This document shows, one piece after another, positions 47,171 through 58,414 of a DNA stretch of 64,000 bases. The position numbers were made by a program, and so were the translations under genes. Origin of the DNA: Haliea sp. (GTDB taxonomy: Bacteria > Pseudomonadota > Gammaproteobacteria > Pseudomonadales > Halieaceae); contig JADJAL010000004.1 in NCBI GenBank assembly GCA_016704305.1, positions 1 through 64,000 of the forward strand, written 5' to 3'. The notes under the pieces were generated by a model. The model was not told where the DNA came from and made no database searches. It worked only from the letters and a program-made list of their open reading frames with translations. Positions within the stretch are counted from its first letter, which is position 1. Every line of letters begins with the position of its first letter.

Positions 47171-48054
47171 GCGCGCCGCTGATCACCGACATCGCCCAGG
47201 CCGAACAGGGCACCTCGCTGTGGCGCGACGCGTGGCTGCGTTTGCGCCGCAATCGGCTGGCGGTGTTAGGCCTCGCGGTGCTGTGCTTCTTCGTGCTTGT
47301 CGCGCTGCTGACGCCATGGATCGCGCCCTACGGCTATGCGCAGCAGAACCTGGAGCTGGGCGCGACGCCGCCGTCTGCTGCGCACTGGCTGGGCACGGAT
47401 ATTTTCGGCCGCGACCTGCTCACGCAGATCATGTACGGCGGGCGTGTCTCGCTGGCGGTCGGCTTCATCGCCACCGCCGTGGCACTGGTCATCGGCGTAA
47501 CCTGGGGTGCCATTGCCGGCTACGCGGGCGGCAAGCTGGATGCGGCAATGATGCGCCTGGTGGACATTCTCTACGCGTTGCCATTCATGATTTTCATCGT
47601 GCTGCTGATGGTGGTGTTCGGGCGCAACATGCTGCTGCTGTTCCTGGCGATCGGCGCGGTGGAGTGGCTGACGATGGCGCGCATCATGCGCTCGCAGGTG
47701 CAGTCGCTGCGCCAGCAGGAATTCGTGGAGGCGGCAATTTCCCTCGGCCTGTCGCCGGCGACGATCATTCGCCGCCACCTCGTGCCCAACGCGCTGGGAC
47801 CGATCATCGTGTACACCACGCTGACGATTCCCAGCGTGATGTTGCTGGAGGCCTTCCTCAGTTTCCTCGGCCTCGGCGTGCAGCCGCCGCAAACGTCCTG
47901 GGGCCTGCTGATTTCCTACGGCGCCGAGAGCCTGGAGGAGTATCCCTGGCTGTTGTTGTATCCCGGCCTCGCGCTGACCTTGACGCTGTTCTCGCTCAAC
48001 TTCCTCGGCGACGGACTGCGCGACGCGCTCGACGTGCGCGGTGCGAAGGACTGA
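47167..48054 (+). CDS. oppC: Oligopeptide ABC transporter permease OppC
   Basis: A 295-residue second permease. OppC hallmarks are HWLGTDIFGRDLLTQIMYGG and the EAA loop EAAISLGLSPATIIRRHLVP. Six helices. GTG of the fused ATPase lies four bases after its stop. Confidence 0.93.
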   Translation: MSAPLITDIAQAEQGTSLWRDAWLRLRRNRLAVLGLAVLCFFVLVALLTPWIAPYGYAQQNLELGATPPSAAHWLGTDIFGRDLLTQIMYGGRVSLAVGFIATAVALVIGVTWGAIAGYAGGKLDAAMMRLVDILYALPFMIFIVLLMVVFGRNMLLLFLAIGAVEWLTMARIMRSQVQSLRQQEFVEAAISLGLSPATIIRRHLVPNALGPIIVYTTLTIPSVMLLEAFLSFLGLGVQPPQTSWGLLISYGAESLEEYPWLLLYPGLALTLTLFSLNFLGDGLRDALDVRGAKD

Positions 48055-48058
48055 TGCC

Positions 48059-49639
<1,581 letters not shown>

Positions 49640-49773
49640 GAAATGGGTGCGTGTCCCTCCATGCACTGGCACTAGTACGCATTTGCCCGACATTTAACTT
49701 GTCACCACCTGCAACCGTGCCTAAGCTTGTTCACGCTATCTTCATATCACCTTTTTATTTTTGTCATAAAATT

Positions 49774-50571
49774 ATGAATCAAGCTCTCTCCGCCCGGGTT
49801 GGGGCACTCACGTGGTGGCGCATATTGTGCGTGCTGGGCGTGACCAATATGTGCCTTTGGCTGGCCATCTGGTACTTCGGCCCAATCGCGGATCCCTACT
49901 ACGCGATTCAGCTCGCGCTGTCAGGCGTGTACGTATTCGTCTGTGCCTATCGCTCGATCTTTCCCCGCGTGGACCTTGAGAGGCTGGTGGTAGTCGACTC
50001 CACCCTGTCGAACATCTTCCTCGGGCGCAGCGCCGCCACCATCGCCGAGATTTGCTTTGGCGTTCAGCTTGGCTTGCTGGTACATCAATTGGGCGCTTAT
50101 GCCGGGCTCCCGTGGGTACAACACGCCGCCTGGATAATCACCATCTGCACTGTCGTGGCACAGGCCTTCTGCTGGCATAGCATCCTCACCCTGAATCACG
50201 TCACCCAGGCCGTGGAATCACTGCTGTGGGCAATCGGGTTCTCCTGGATGGCAGCACTGCTGGCGATCATTGCGATGGACACCAGCGGGGTCATTCAATC
50301 GCTCGCGGTCGCCGGCGCAGTGGGTTCAATGGTTTTTGTCACGTACGTGGTCGCCGTCGATATCCCGCTCTACCTGCGCCGTTTTCGCCAGGGCAAAACC
50401 ATGGGGCGGCAGTACCTGAGCATCGGCCAGGGCGCCCGGGACGCCTGGGGGCGCCGTGAGATCAGCCATAGTTGGGACAGTTGGCGGGATGACGCACTCT
50501 GGCTAACGCCCTATTTCAGTATCGGCGCGTGGTTCAGCATGGCGCTGGTATTCCTGCCCCTGGCGTTCTAG
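49774..50571 (+). CDS. Uncharacterised multi-pass membrane protein
   Basis: A 265-residue protein starting at ATG 49774 in an AT-rich leader. About seven hydrophobic helices (for example ILCVLGVTNMCLWLAIWYF, AAWIITICTVVAQAFCW and FSWMAALLAIIAMDTSG). A cytoplasmic region near residue 210 is Arg-rich (YLRRFRQGKTMGRQYLS). I do not recognise the family. A conserved-looking N-H-V-T-Q-A-V-E segment lies in a loop. It is flanked by the Opp operon and phoD, both on the plus strand but well separated, so it is probably its own unit. Confidence 0.7.
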   Translation: MNQALSARVGALTWWRILCVLGVTNMCLWLAIWYFGPIADPYYAIQLALSGVYVFVCAYRSIFPRVDLERLVVVDSTLSNIFLGRSAATIAEICFGVQLGLLVHQLGAYAGLPWVQHAAWIITICTVVAQAFCWHSILTLNHVTQAVESLLWAIGFSWMAALLAIIAMDTSGVIQSLAVAGAVGSMVFVTYVVAVDIPLYLRRFRQGKTMGRQYLSIGQGARDAWGRREISHSWDSWRDDALWLTPYFSIGAWFSMALVFLPLAF

Positions 50572-50685
50572 CAACGCAATACTGGTTACGGCAATCCCCT
50601 GCAATTGGCTGGGCAGGTCGCTGGCGCGCGCATTCATACAATCGTAATGTAGCCGTCCTATCCTTGGCGCTTCAGGAGATTCTCT

Positions 50686-52599
50686 ATGCCCCCCAGCCGT
50701 CGTACGTTCCTCAAGGGACTCGGTGTCGTGACACTCGCCCCTGCACTACCGGGTTGTTCCAATAGCAATGACAACCTGTGGACTGAAACGGACACGGCGA
50801 TACCCATACCACCGCGCCCGGTGCCTTCGGAAAATTTCGATTTCCCGATTGTCTCGGAACTACCCTTTGCCCATGGCGTCGCCAGCGGTGACCCGCTCGC
50901 CGACCGCGTTATCATCTGGACCAGGGTGACGGAGGAGTTTCCAACCTCACCCTCGCTGCCGGTTGAGTGGCGCGTGGCTGCCGACGCCGATATGCGCAAT
51001 GTCGTGGCGAGCGGCACGCAGGATGCCCTGCCCGATCACGACTGGACCATCAAGGTCGACGTGGTCGGACTGTTGCCCGCGACCACTTATTATTATCAGT
51101 TCAGCGCGCTTGGCGGCCTGACCTCGATCGTGGGACGCACCCGCACCGCGCCGGCCGAGGACGTCAGCGCGGTACGCATCGCTGTAGTGGCCTGCTCCAG
51201 CTACTGGTCATCGTGGTGGAGCGGCTACGGGCATCTTGCGAAGCGCAACGATATCGATCTCATCGTTCACTGCGGCGACTATATCTACGAGTTTGTGGAT
51301 GAGGACGAAAAAGTGCGCGCCAGGCGTGATCTGGCCGATATCAATTACGTGGACTACCGCGACTGGCTGAACCTGGAAGAAGTGCGCCGCCGCTACGCGC
51401 TGTACCGCTCTGACCCGAACCTCCTGCGCGCCCACCAGCAGCACCCCTGGTCCATTGTCTGGGACAACCACGACATCTCGGTGAATTTTGGCAATGAACT
51501 GGACGACAGCAGCGTGGATGCCAGCGTCCAGACCACAAGCCTCGCCGACACCGTGCGCGCATTTTATGAATGGACACCGACCCGGCCCGTGCGCGCGGAC
51601 GGCAGCGGGCAATTCGTACTGGTGGAAGACGGCAGCTATCCGGTGCCAGACGACCCGCTGCAGATCTACCGCAAACTGGATTACGGTCCGATGGCCGATA
51701 TCTTCTGCCTCGATACCCAGCTCTACCTGCCATCGGGAGAAAGGCCCGGTGTCGTATCAGACAACAGTCATTTGCCCGCCGGCATCAGCCTGTTCTCCAG
51801 GCCGCAATTCGAATGGCTGACCGCTGGCATGCTGGCGTCGCAGGCGCAGGGAAAGCGCTGGCGACTGCTGGTCAACCAAACCTGGCTGACCAGCGACCTG
51901 TCGCGCTGGGCCAGGTATCCTGAAGAGCGCCGCCACCTGTTTGAGTTTCTGCGCGGCACCAATGACGCAGCGCAGCGCGTGCACAACAACATCGTGGTCT
52001 CCGGCGATATGCACGGCAACTGGGGAGCCGATCTGGTAGAGAAGGAATTTTCCGGCTATCGCTCCGGCGGTATCGCACCGAATACGCAAAATGGCTCGAC
52101 CCCGGAGAATATCGCAGCGGGCTTCTACCGCAACAGCACTGCCAATACCGCCAACGAAAACGCCCGGCAGGGCTCCGTCGGCATCGAGTTCGCACCCACT
52201 TCCATGGGCAGGGGCGGCTTCGATGAAATTATTGCCAACGGCCAGCCATCATCAAGCACCGCCGAACAGATTGCCGCCTCTCGCGGTATCGAGAGTTCAC
52301 TGCTCGCCACTACGCCCTGGTGCCAATTCGTGGAGTGGGTCGATCATGGCTACGGCATTGTGCACCTGACGGCGGAGTCGGCCACGTTTGAGTACTGGTG
52401 GCAGGACAAGCTCACTCCCGGTGCGCCCGATGTGCTGGGCAACCAGATGATCGCATTCGCCGCTGACGACACCTCGCGCACGCCACCGAGGTATCGCAAC
52501 CAGTTGGATCACGTGAGCCTGCACGGCAGGGTGGTCGCGCCAACGGCCGGCGACAGAACCGCAGCGCCGGCGCCCGAGGGCATTCTGCAACCCGGATGA
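50686..52599 (+). CDS. PhoD-family phosphodiesterase / alkaline phosphatase
   Basis: A 637-residue exported metallophosphatase. The Tat motif is SRRTFLKGLGVV, followed by a possible lipobox (LPGCS). The N-terminal Fn3-like PhoD_N domain includes FAHGVASGDPLADRVIIWTR. The metal site is seen as LIVHCGDYIYE, WDNHDISVNFG, and SGDMHGNW, all typical of Fe/Ca-dependent PhoD. An unusually long C-terminal extension is polar. It hydrolyses phosphate mono- or diesters in the periplasm. No Pho box was identified by eye. Confidence 0.9.
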   Translation: MPPSRRTFLKGLGVVTLAPALPGCSNSNDNLWTETDTAIPIPPRPVPSENFDFPIVSELPFAHGVASGDPLADRVIIWTRVTEEFPTSPSLPVEWRVAADADMRNVVASGTQDALPDHDWTIKVDVVGLLPATTYYYQFSALGGLTSIVGRTRTAPAEDVSAVRIAVVACSSYWSSWWSGYGHLAKRNDIDLIVHCGDYIYEFVDEDEKVRARRDLADINYVDYRDWLNLEEVRRRYALYRSDPNLLRAHQQHPWSIVWDNHDISVNFGNELDDSSVDASVQTTSLADTVRAFYEWTPTRPVRADGSGQFVLVEDGSYPVPDDPLQIYRKLDYGPMADIFCLDTQLYLPSGERPGVVSDNSHLPAGISLFSRPQFEWLTAGMLASQAQGKRWRLLVNQTWLTSDLSRWARYPEERRHLFEFLRGTNDAAQRVHNNIVVSGDMHGNWGADLVEKEFSGYRSGGIAPNTQNGSTPENIAAGFYRNSTANTANENARQGSVGIEFAPTSMGRGGFDEIIANGQPSSSTAEQIAASRGIESSLLATTPWCQFVEWVDHGYGIVHLTAESATFEYWWQDKLTPGAPDVLGNQMIAFAADDTSRTPPRYRNQLDHVSLHGRVVAPTAGDRTAAPAPEGILQPG

Positions 52600-52619
52600 C
52601 GAGCCTCGTGTGCCGGGGT

Positions 52620-52859
52620 TTATTTAAGCAGCGCCCTATTTTTTGTGGGGGCGGTGGCTCTCACGCCTTTGTTTAACGGCAGCAAGTCCGCATTGGCCAA
52701 CCGGATATAGACCTCCAACTGCGTGGACGCCTCGAGTTCCTCCTGGAACGGGCCCACCGTGTCGCCCTCCCTGGTTTTGAAAAACCAGTTGCCATTCTCC
52801 CGAAACATGCGGCTGGTGCGGTAACAGGCCAGGGATTTGTCGGTGTTTAATTGTTTCAT
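52620..52859 (-). CDS. Small DUF6316-like protein
   Basis: A 79-residue protein. MKQLNTDKSLACYRTSRMFR leads into ENGNWFFKTREGDTVGPF and an alpha-helix with LEVYIRLANADLL. The NG-x-W-F-F-x-TREG pattern matches the small gammaproteobacterial DUF6316 family as I remember it. Function unknown. The start at 52859 is chosen for GGAG 8 nt upstream. It is convergent with phoD. Confidence 0.65.
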   Translation of the reverse strand: MKQLNTDKSLACYRTSRMFRENGNWFFKTREGDTVGPFQEELEASTQLEVYIRLANADLLPLNKGVRATAPTKNRALLK

Positions 52860-53235
52860 CGTGATCGCTCCGCAACATCTATGCTGTTTTTTTTCCATAC
52901 TAGCGACAGTGCGTGACAGAACTAAAACGCGAACTGTGAGACGGCTCCCAGTTCAGGCGATATTACCAATTTGGGTCATTTCCACGATGAGTGTAGCACC
53001 GGCTGCGGATTACGCCGGTTTCAATGGCGAAATTGTGTACCGATTTTATTAGCACTGGGAATTACTCTCGGCAAAAGTATCCTTTCTTGTACTCTTGAGG
53101 TACACATTCGAAATAGACAGTATAGGCTGTCCGCTGCGCTGCTAACGGGCAAGCAACCCCCTGTTTTCTGGCCGCTCCCGGCCTTACCGGAGCCGAAAGC
53201 CTGAAACACTACGCCACCCTGGAGACGGTACCCCG
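52860..53235. other. Intergenic region, no gene seen
   Basis: These 376 bp separate the DUF6316-like gene from the hydrolase gene and are AT-richer than average. A short GTAC-N7-GTAC dyad lies near 53080-53100. No credible ORF or clear promoter was recognised. GGAGA precedes the next start. Confidence 0.55.
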
Positions 53236-54195
53236 ATGGGCTATAACTACGATGCCGAGCTGGCAACACTGCTGGAGTTTCTGCCGGATACTTCGCTGAC
53301 GATCAGTAATCCGGTGCAGGCGCGGGCCGAATTCCTGCAGTTGCTCTCGTTACTCACCGCGGACCTCGACACCAGCGGCGTGGTCATCGAGGATCGAATG
53401 ATCGCGGGTCCGGCGGGCGCGCCTGATGTCCCCGTGCGCGTCTACACACCTGAAGGGCTAAACGCGACGGTTCCGGGGATTCTCCATATTCACGGCGGCG
53501 GCTTTGTCATTGGCAACCTCGACGGCGAACAGGGCACCTGTCTCGCGCTATCCCGGGGCCTTGGCGTCGTGGTCGTCTCGGTCGATTACCGACTGGCGCC
53601 GGAGACACCGTATCCCGGGCCGCTGGAGGATTGCTACGCCGCACTTGAATGGACAAGCACGCACAGCGCACAGTTGCACATCGATCCTGCGCGCCTGGCG
53701 GTATTCGGTTTGAGCGCCGGCGGCGGCCTGTCGGCGGCGACCGCCCTGCTGGCCCGGGACCGCGGCGGCCCACCGATTTGCTTCCAGTACCTCGGCATTC
53801 CAGAACTGGATGATCGCCTGCAAACCCCCAGCATGCAGCGCTTTGTCGATACGCCGATGTGGAACCGACCGAACGCCGAACTCAGCTGGGATTTTTACCT
53901 GGGTGAGCAGTACCAGCGCGGCGCGGATGACGTGCCCTACCATGCGGCACCAGCCAGGGCAGAGGATCTGTCGGGCCTGCCGCCCGCGTACGTGAGCACG
54001 ATGGAGTTCGACCCCCTGCGCGATGAAGGCATTACCTACGCGCTGAGATTGCTGCAGGCGGGCGTCGCCACGGAATTGCACAGCTTCCCCGGCACTTTCC
54101 ACGGCTCCACGCTCTTTGCCACGGCCGAGATCAGTCGCCGCGAAACTGCGGAAATGTTCGCCGTGCTGCGCCGCGCGCTGCGGATAAACCCCTGA
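53236..54195 (+). CDS. Alpha/beta-hydrolase-3 (hormone-sensitive-lipase-like esterase)
   Basis: A 319-residue esterase. Oxyanion-hole motif HIHGGGFVIG, nucleophile elbow GLSAGGGLSA (G-x-S-x-G), then the acid Asp in MEFDPLRDEG and His in FPGTFHGST. This complete triad places it in the HSL family (acetyl-hydrolase type). The next gene, an acyl-CoA ligase, starts 35 nt downstream on the same strand, so ester cleavage and CoA activation of the released acid may be linked. Confidence 0.88.
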   Translation: MGYNYDAELATLLEFLPDTSLTISNPVQARAEFLQLLSLLTADLDTSGVVIEDRMIAGPAGAPDVPVRVYTPEGLNATVPGILHIHGGGFVIGNLDGEQGTCLALSRGLGVVVVSVDYRLAPETPYPGPLEDCYAALEWTSTHSAQLHIDPARLAVFGLSAGGGLSAATALLARDRGGPPICFQYLGIPELDDRLQTPSMQRFVDTPMWNRPNAELSWDFYLGEQYQRGADDVPYHAAPARAEDLSGLPPAYVSTMEFDPLRDEGITYALRLLQAGVATELHSFPGTFHGSTLFATAEISRRETAEMFAVLRRALRINP

Positions 54196-54230
54196 ATACT
54201 GACCGCTAACACCTGACACATGGAGACACC

Positions 54231-55811
54231 ATGAGCACCGATGCACTACACCACCAACCCCTGATGCCGCACCTGCTGATTGACGGCCTCAATCGCTACC
54301 ACGACGAACCCTGCCTGTTTCTCGGCGATAAGGTCGCCAGCTACAAGGACGTGCGCGAGACCACCAGCCAGATGGTGCAGGCGTTGCAATCCAAGGGGCT
54401 GGGCGTGGGCAGCAGGATTGCCGTCATCTCCGCCAACCGTCCGGAAGTCTTGTCGAACATCGCGGCGATGCAGCTGAACGGCTGTATCGGCACACCGCTG
54501 CACCCGCTCGGCTCGCTTGACGACCATGCGTACGTGCTGCAGGCCGCCGAGATCGACACTCTGATCTTTGACGCCTCGGTGTTTGAACCACTGGCGGGCG
54601 CACTCAAGGAGCGCGTACCCGGGCTGAAGAACCTGCTCGGGTTTGGGCCGAACACGATAGGCGATGACTACCTGGCGCTGGCGGCGACATTCACGCCAAA
54701 ACCGCTGGTAGCGCCGGATGTCAGCCCCGACGACATCGCCTCCATCAACTTTACCGGCGGCACCACCGGCAAGCCCAAGGGCGTGATGAGCACTTACAGT
54801 GTCACCGCCTCAATGACGGCGATCCAGCTCGCCGAGTGGGAATTCCCGGAAGACCTGCGCATGCTGATCGCCACGCCGCTGTCGCACGCGGCGGCGGCGT
54901 TCTTTATCCCGGTGCTGCAGAAAGGCGGCGCATTTTATGTGATGCAGGGCTTCAGCCCGGATATGTTTTTCGACATGGTGGAGCAGCACAAAATCACCTG
55001 CACGATGCTGGTGCCGGTGATGCTGTATTTCCTGCTGGATTCGCCGCGCTCCGCCACTGCCGACATGTCCAGCATGGAGACGATTTTCTACGGCGCCTCG
55101 CCGATGAGCCCCGCGCGCTTGCGGGAGGGCATCAACAAGTGGGGCCAGATCTTCTACCAGTTCTTCGGCCAGTCGGAGTGCCCGATGGTGATCGCGAACA
55201 TGCGCAAGAAGGAACACGACCTCTCCAAGCCGCAGCGCCTGTCGTCCTGCGGTCGCCCAACGCCGTGGGTGCACATGAGCCTGCGCGATCCCGAGGGCAA
55301 TGAAGTTGGCAAGGGTGAGGCAGGCGAAATCTGCATTCGCGGCCCGCTGGTGATGAAAGGCTACAAGGACATGCCGGAGCAGACCGCCGAGGCGTTCGCC
55401 GGTGGCTGGCTGCACACCGGCGACGTCGGCAAGCTCGATGAAGACGGTTTCCTCTACATCGTGGACCGCACCAAGGACATGATCGTTACCGGCGGCTTCA
55501 ACGTGTACCCGCGTGAGGTCGAAGACGTGATGACCACCCACGAGGCAGTGGGCCAGGTGGTGGTGATCGGCGTGCCCGACGCGCAGTGGGGCGAGGCGGT
55601 GAAAGCCGTGGTCGTGCTCAAACCCGGCTTTGAAGCCAGTGATGAACTCGTCGCGTCCATGCAGGCGCTGGTGAAGCAAGCCAAGGGTTCCGTGCAGACG
55701 CCCAAGTCGATCGACTTCGTGCCGGGCATTCCGCTCACGCCAGTCGGCAAGCCAGATAAGAAGGCGGTGCGGGCGCAGTACTGGAAGGATTCGGATCGGC
55801 GCGTGGGTTAA
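54231..55811 (+). CDS. Acyl-CoA synthetase (AMP-binding)
   Basis: A 526-residue ANL-superfamily ligase making acyl-CoA via an acyl-AMP. P-loop motif FTGGTTGKPKGVMST, A5-like motif YQFFGQSEC, A7-like HTGDVGKLDEDGFLYIVDR and A8 TKDMIVTGGFNVYPRE are intact. The C-terminal catalytic Lys is in PVGKPDKKAVR. Typical of medium/long-chain or ring-acid ligases in catabolic clusters. Its specificity is unknown. Confidence 0.9.
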   Translation: MSTDALHHQPLMPHLLIDGLNRYHDEPCLFLGDKVASYKDVRETTSQMVQALQSKGLGVGSRIAVISANRPEVLSNIAAMQLNGCIGTPLHPLGSLDDHAYVLQAAEIDTLIFDASVFEPLAGALKERVPGLKNLLGFGPNTIGDDYLALAATFTPKPLVAPDVSPDDIASINFTGGTTGKPKGVMSTYSVTASMTAIQLAEWEFPEDLRMLIATPLSHAAAAFFIPVLQKGGAFYVMQGFSPDMFFDMVEQHKITCTMLVPVMLYFLLDSPRSATADMSSMETIFYGASPMSPARLREGINKWGQIFYQFFGQSECPMVIANMRKKEHDLSKPQRLSSCGRPTPWVHMSLRDPEGNEVGKGEAGEICIRGPLVMKGYKDMPEQTAEAFAGGWLHTGDVGKLDEDGFLYIVDRTKDMIVTGGFNVYPREVEDVMTTHEAVGQVVVIGVPDAQWGEAVKAVVVLKPGFEASDELVASMQALVKQAKGSVQTPKSIDFVPGIPLTPVGKPDKKAVRAQYWKDSDRRVG

Positions 55812-55854
55812 AGACCTGCGCGCCAGCGCGCAATAGCGTCGAGGGTTGGGCGCG

Positions 55855-56568
55855 TTAGTCGACGAGATAGTACTCGACGGTAGACACAACCCTGACCTTC
55901 TTGAGGTACGGCGTATTGCTGTCGCGATCCTCTATTGTAAATTGACCCTGGTTTGCAGTCTTCAACTTGCCCACCTGGCTTTGCGCATCGGAGGCAAACT
56001 GCTCAGCTACGGATCTGGCGTTGCGCGCAGCTTCTTCAACCATCGCGGGCTTAATGTCATTCAGTCCAGTGAATAGGAACTGCGCTTTCTGGTTGTATTC
56101 ATTGCCACCCAGCGCAATGCCTTTCTTGCCAAGTTCAGTCAGGTTTCCTTGCGCCGCTCTTACGGCATCAATTTTATTGGAATACACAGTGATCACCTGC
56201 TGCGCCGTGTAGCGCATATTTATTTCCTGGCCGCTGTACTCCTGCGCGAACTTGTCTGTGACGATCGGAGGTGCCGTAGTAATTTCTGCTGCAGTAAATC
56301 CGGATGCCTGCAGATAGGAAACAATTTCCTTCGTATTGGCCTGAATGGCGGCGTAGAGGTCGGTCAGGTCATTGTTCGCTACCGCAAAACGAACTGGCCA
56401 AACCGCTATATCTGCGGGAACATCGCGCTCCGCCAAACCTTTCACGGTCACCACGCGCTCGTACTCTTTGAACCGAATTGCACTGGATCCTACGATTATT
56501 CCCATCGCAATCATGCCGATGCAGATGAATGCCCCGAGGATAAACGCCGATCGTTGTTCATTCTTCAT
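55855..56568 (-). CDS. SIMPL-domain (DUF541) protein
   Basis: A 237-residue protein with one N-terminal membrane anchor (residues 8-30). Then VVTVKGLAERDVPADIAVWP, the opening SIMPL segment, TDLYAAIQANTKEIVSYLQA and the late AARNARSVAEQFASDAQSQV, as in YggE-type proteins. Periplasmic, function poorly defined. GC is lower than flanking genes. Convergent with the acyl-CoA ligase. Confidence 0.85.
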   Translation of the reverse strand: MKNEQRSAFILGAFICIGMIAMGIIVGSSAIRFKEYERVVTVKGLAERDVPADIAVWPVRFAVANNDLTDLYAAIQANTKEIVSYLQASGFTAAEITTAPPIVTDKFAQEYSGQEINMRYTAQQVITVYSNKIDAVRAAQGNLTELGKKGIALGGNEYNQKAQFLFTGLNDIKPAMVEEAARNARSVAEQFASDAQSQVGKLKTANQGQFTIEDRDSNTPYLKKVRVVSTVEYYLVD

Positions 56569-56773
56569 TCAATGCCCCATCTTGCTGATTGCGTATCCAG
56601 CGTTACGTTCTGCAGCGATTAGAGCAAGTGTAGCGTGTGAAACGCAACTGCCTGTACCGCGTAAAATTGTGTAGCAGCGCGGCACGGACTGGCGGCCCAC
56701 CGCACGGGCCTGCTGTTATTGCCCAGAATCAGGTTTACAATCCTTCTCGAAACGCTGTGTGTTAGCCCAAAAC

Positions 56774-57859
56774 ATGGATTATTTGACCATGCTCAAATCC
56801 ACTGCAGAGCAGTATCGCGGCCTCACCTATCCATTCGGCCGCGGCGCCAACCCGGCGCCCGGTGAACCGCACAAAATTGCCGACGGTGTCTACTGGACCC
56901 GCTTCGCAATGCCGATGTCGCTGGACCACATCAACCTGTGGTTGCTGGAGGATGAGGACGGCTGGACGGTGGTCGACACCTGCCTCAACCTGCCGAGCGC
57001 GCGCGATACCTGGGAGCAGTTGTTCGGCGGCTTCATGCAGGGCAAGCCCGTCAGGCGGGTGATCTGCACCCACATGCACCCGGACCACGTGGGACTGGCC
57101 GGCTGGCTGACAGAGCGCTTCGACTGCGAACTGTGGATGCCGCGCGAGGAATTCATGATGTGCCGCGCGATGCGGGCGGACACCGGGCGCGAGGCACCCG
57201 ACGTGGCCATCCGCTTCTACCGCGCGGCCGGGTACGACGATGCGCAGCTGGACGAGTACCGGAAGAAATTCGGCAACTTCGGCCGCGCGATCGCGCCGCT
57301 TCCGGACAGCTTTCGGCGCCTGGTTGATCGCGAGACCATCACTATTGGCGACCGCTACTGGCAGGTCATCATCGGCAGCGGCCACTCGCCGGAACACGCA
57401 ACACTGTACTGCCCGGCGCTGAAGTTGCTGATTTCCGGTGACCAGGTGCTGCCCAGGATCACACCCAATGTCAGCGTCTTCCCGACCGAACCGCACGGTG
57501 ATCCGCTGAACGAGTGGCTGCGTTCCAGTGCCCGATTGCGCGAAATACTCCCCGACGACCTGCTGGTGCTGCCCGCGCACGAGGCGCCCTTTTATGGGCT
57601 GCATGTGCGCCTCAACCAAGTGATTGAAGGCCACAAAGCCGACCTTGCGAGCTTGTTTGATTATCTCAGGGAACCGCGGCGCGTGGTCGATTGCTTCCCC
57701 GCGCTATTCAACCGCGAACTGGAGGGGGACTCGTTGGGACTGGCCACCGGCGAGACGCTGGCGCATCTCAACTGCCTGCTGGGCCGACGCGGCATCACGC
57801 GCAGGGCGGATGCCGAGGGGGTAAACTGGTACGAACAGATTCCCGAGTCGTCAGTCTAG
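56774..57859 (+). CDS. MBL-fold metallo-hydrolase
   Basis: A 361-residue metallo-beta-lactamase-fold hydrolase. The metal motif is THMHPDHVG (HxHxDH), and later GSGHSPEHATLYC and SGDQVLP supply the further His and Asp. A C-terminal winged-helix-like region (VVDCFPALFNRELEGD) matches the subgroup with a C-terminal wHTH extension. Such proteins often act as thioesterases or hydrolases in catabolism. ATG 56774 is taken rather than the GTG at 56759. Convergent with the small zinc protein. Confidence 0.87.
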   Translation: MDYLTMLKSTAEQYRGLTYPFGRGANPAPGEPHKIADGVYWTRFAMPMSLDHINLWLLEDEDGWTVVDTCLNLPSARDTWEQLFGGFMQGKPVRRVICTHMHPDHVGLAGWLTERFDCELWMPREEFMMCRAMRADTGREAPDVAIRFYRAAGYDDAQLDEYRKKFGNFGRAIAPLPDSFRRLVDRETITIGDRYWQVIIGSGHSPEHATLYCPALKLLISGDQVLPRITPNVSVFPTEPHGDPLNEWLRSSARLREILPDDLLVLPAHEAPFYGLHVRLNQVIEGHKADLASLFDYLREPRRVVDCFPALFNRELEGDSLGLATGETLAHLNCLLGRRGITRRADAEGVNWYEQIPESSV

Positions 57860-57867
57860 CGCGGTGA

Positions 57868-58278
57868 TCACGGCGCAACGATGTTGCGATCGCCCTTGAT
57901 CAGGCTGCGGAATCGATCCAGGATCGATTCAAATTTGTAGTCCTTGAACTTGCCGGCATCCATGAAAATGCCATGCTCAACGCACAGTTCAAACCAGATA
58001 TGCTTTTGTTTCGGGTCCGCGGTTTTTTCCATCTCCTTACCGCAGTGCGGGCAGTTGATGTCAGCATGGCTATCCCATTTCCAGCCTTCCTTGGGGTCAC
58101 CGATATCCACCAGATGTCCGTCCTTGATGCCCTTCAGTTGGTTGACCTCATCGTGGTCGAACCACAAGCCCCGGCAATGGGTACAACGATCAATGACTAT
58201 ACCCTCGTGAGTGACTTCCTCCATGCCGTGATGACATTTAGGACACTGTAGGCTGTGTATCGCTGTGTCGTATTCCAT
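57868..58278 (-). CDS. zf-TFIIB-type zinc-ribbon protein
   Basis: A 136-residue protein with two zinc ribbons. The first is CPKCHHGM ... CTHCRGLWFDHDE, the standard zf-TFIIB motif. The second is CPHCGKEM paired with CVEHGIFMDAG, a degenerate copy. Small proteins of this type are widespread in proteobacteria with no assigned role. Monocistronic. Confidence 0.85.
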   Translation of the reverse strand: MEYDTAIHSLQCPKCHHGMEEVTHEGIVIDRCTHCRGLWFDHDEVNQLKGIKDGHLVDIGDPKEGWKWDSHADINCPHCGKEMEKTADPKQKHIWFELCVEHGIFMDAGKFKDYKFESILDRFRSLIKGDRNIVAP

Positions 58279-58414
58279 ATAATGTTTCCTGAAACCTGTG
58301 CTTATTAAATTTGAGCCCGATTCATTATAGGCACGATACGGGCGGATTCCAGCTAATTCATTGCTGATGTTGTAGATACCGTTTACGCCACTGGCCCAGC
58401 AGCTATCGCGTTAA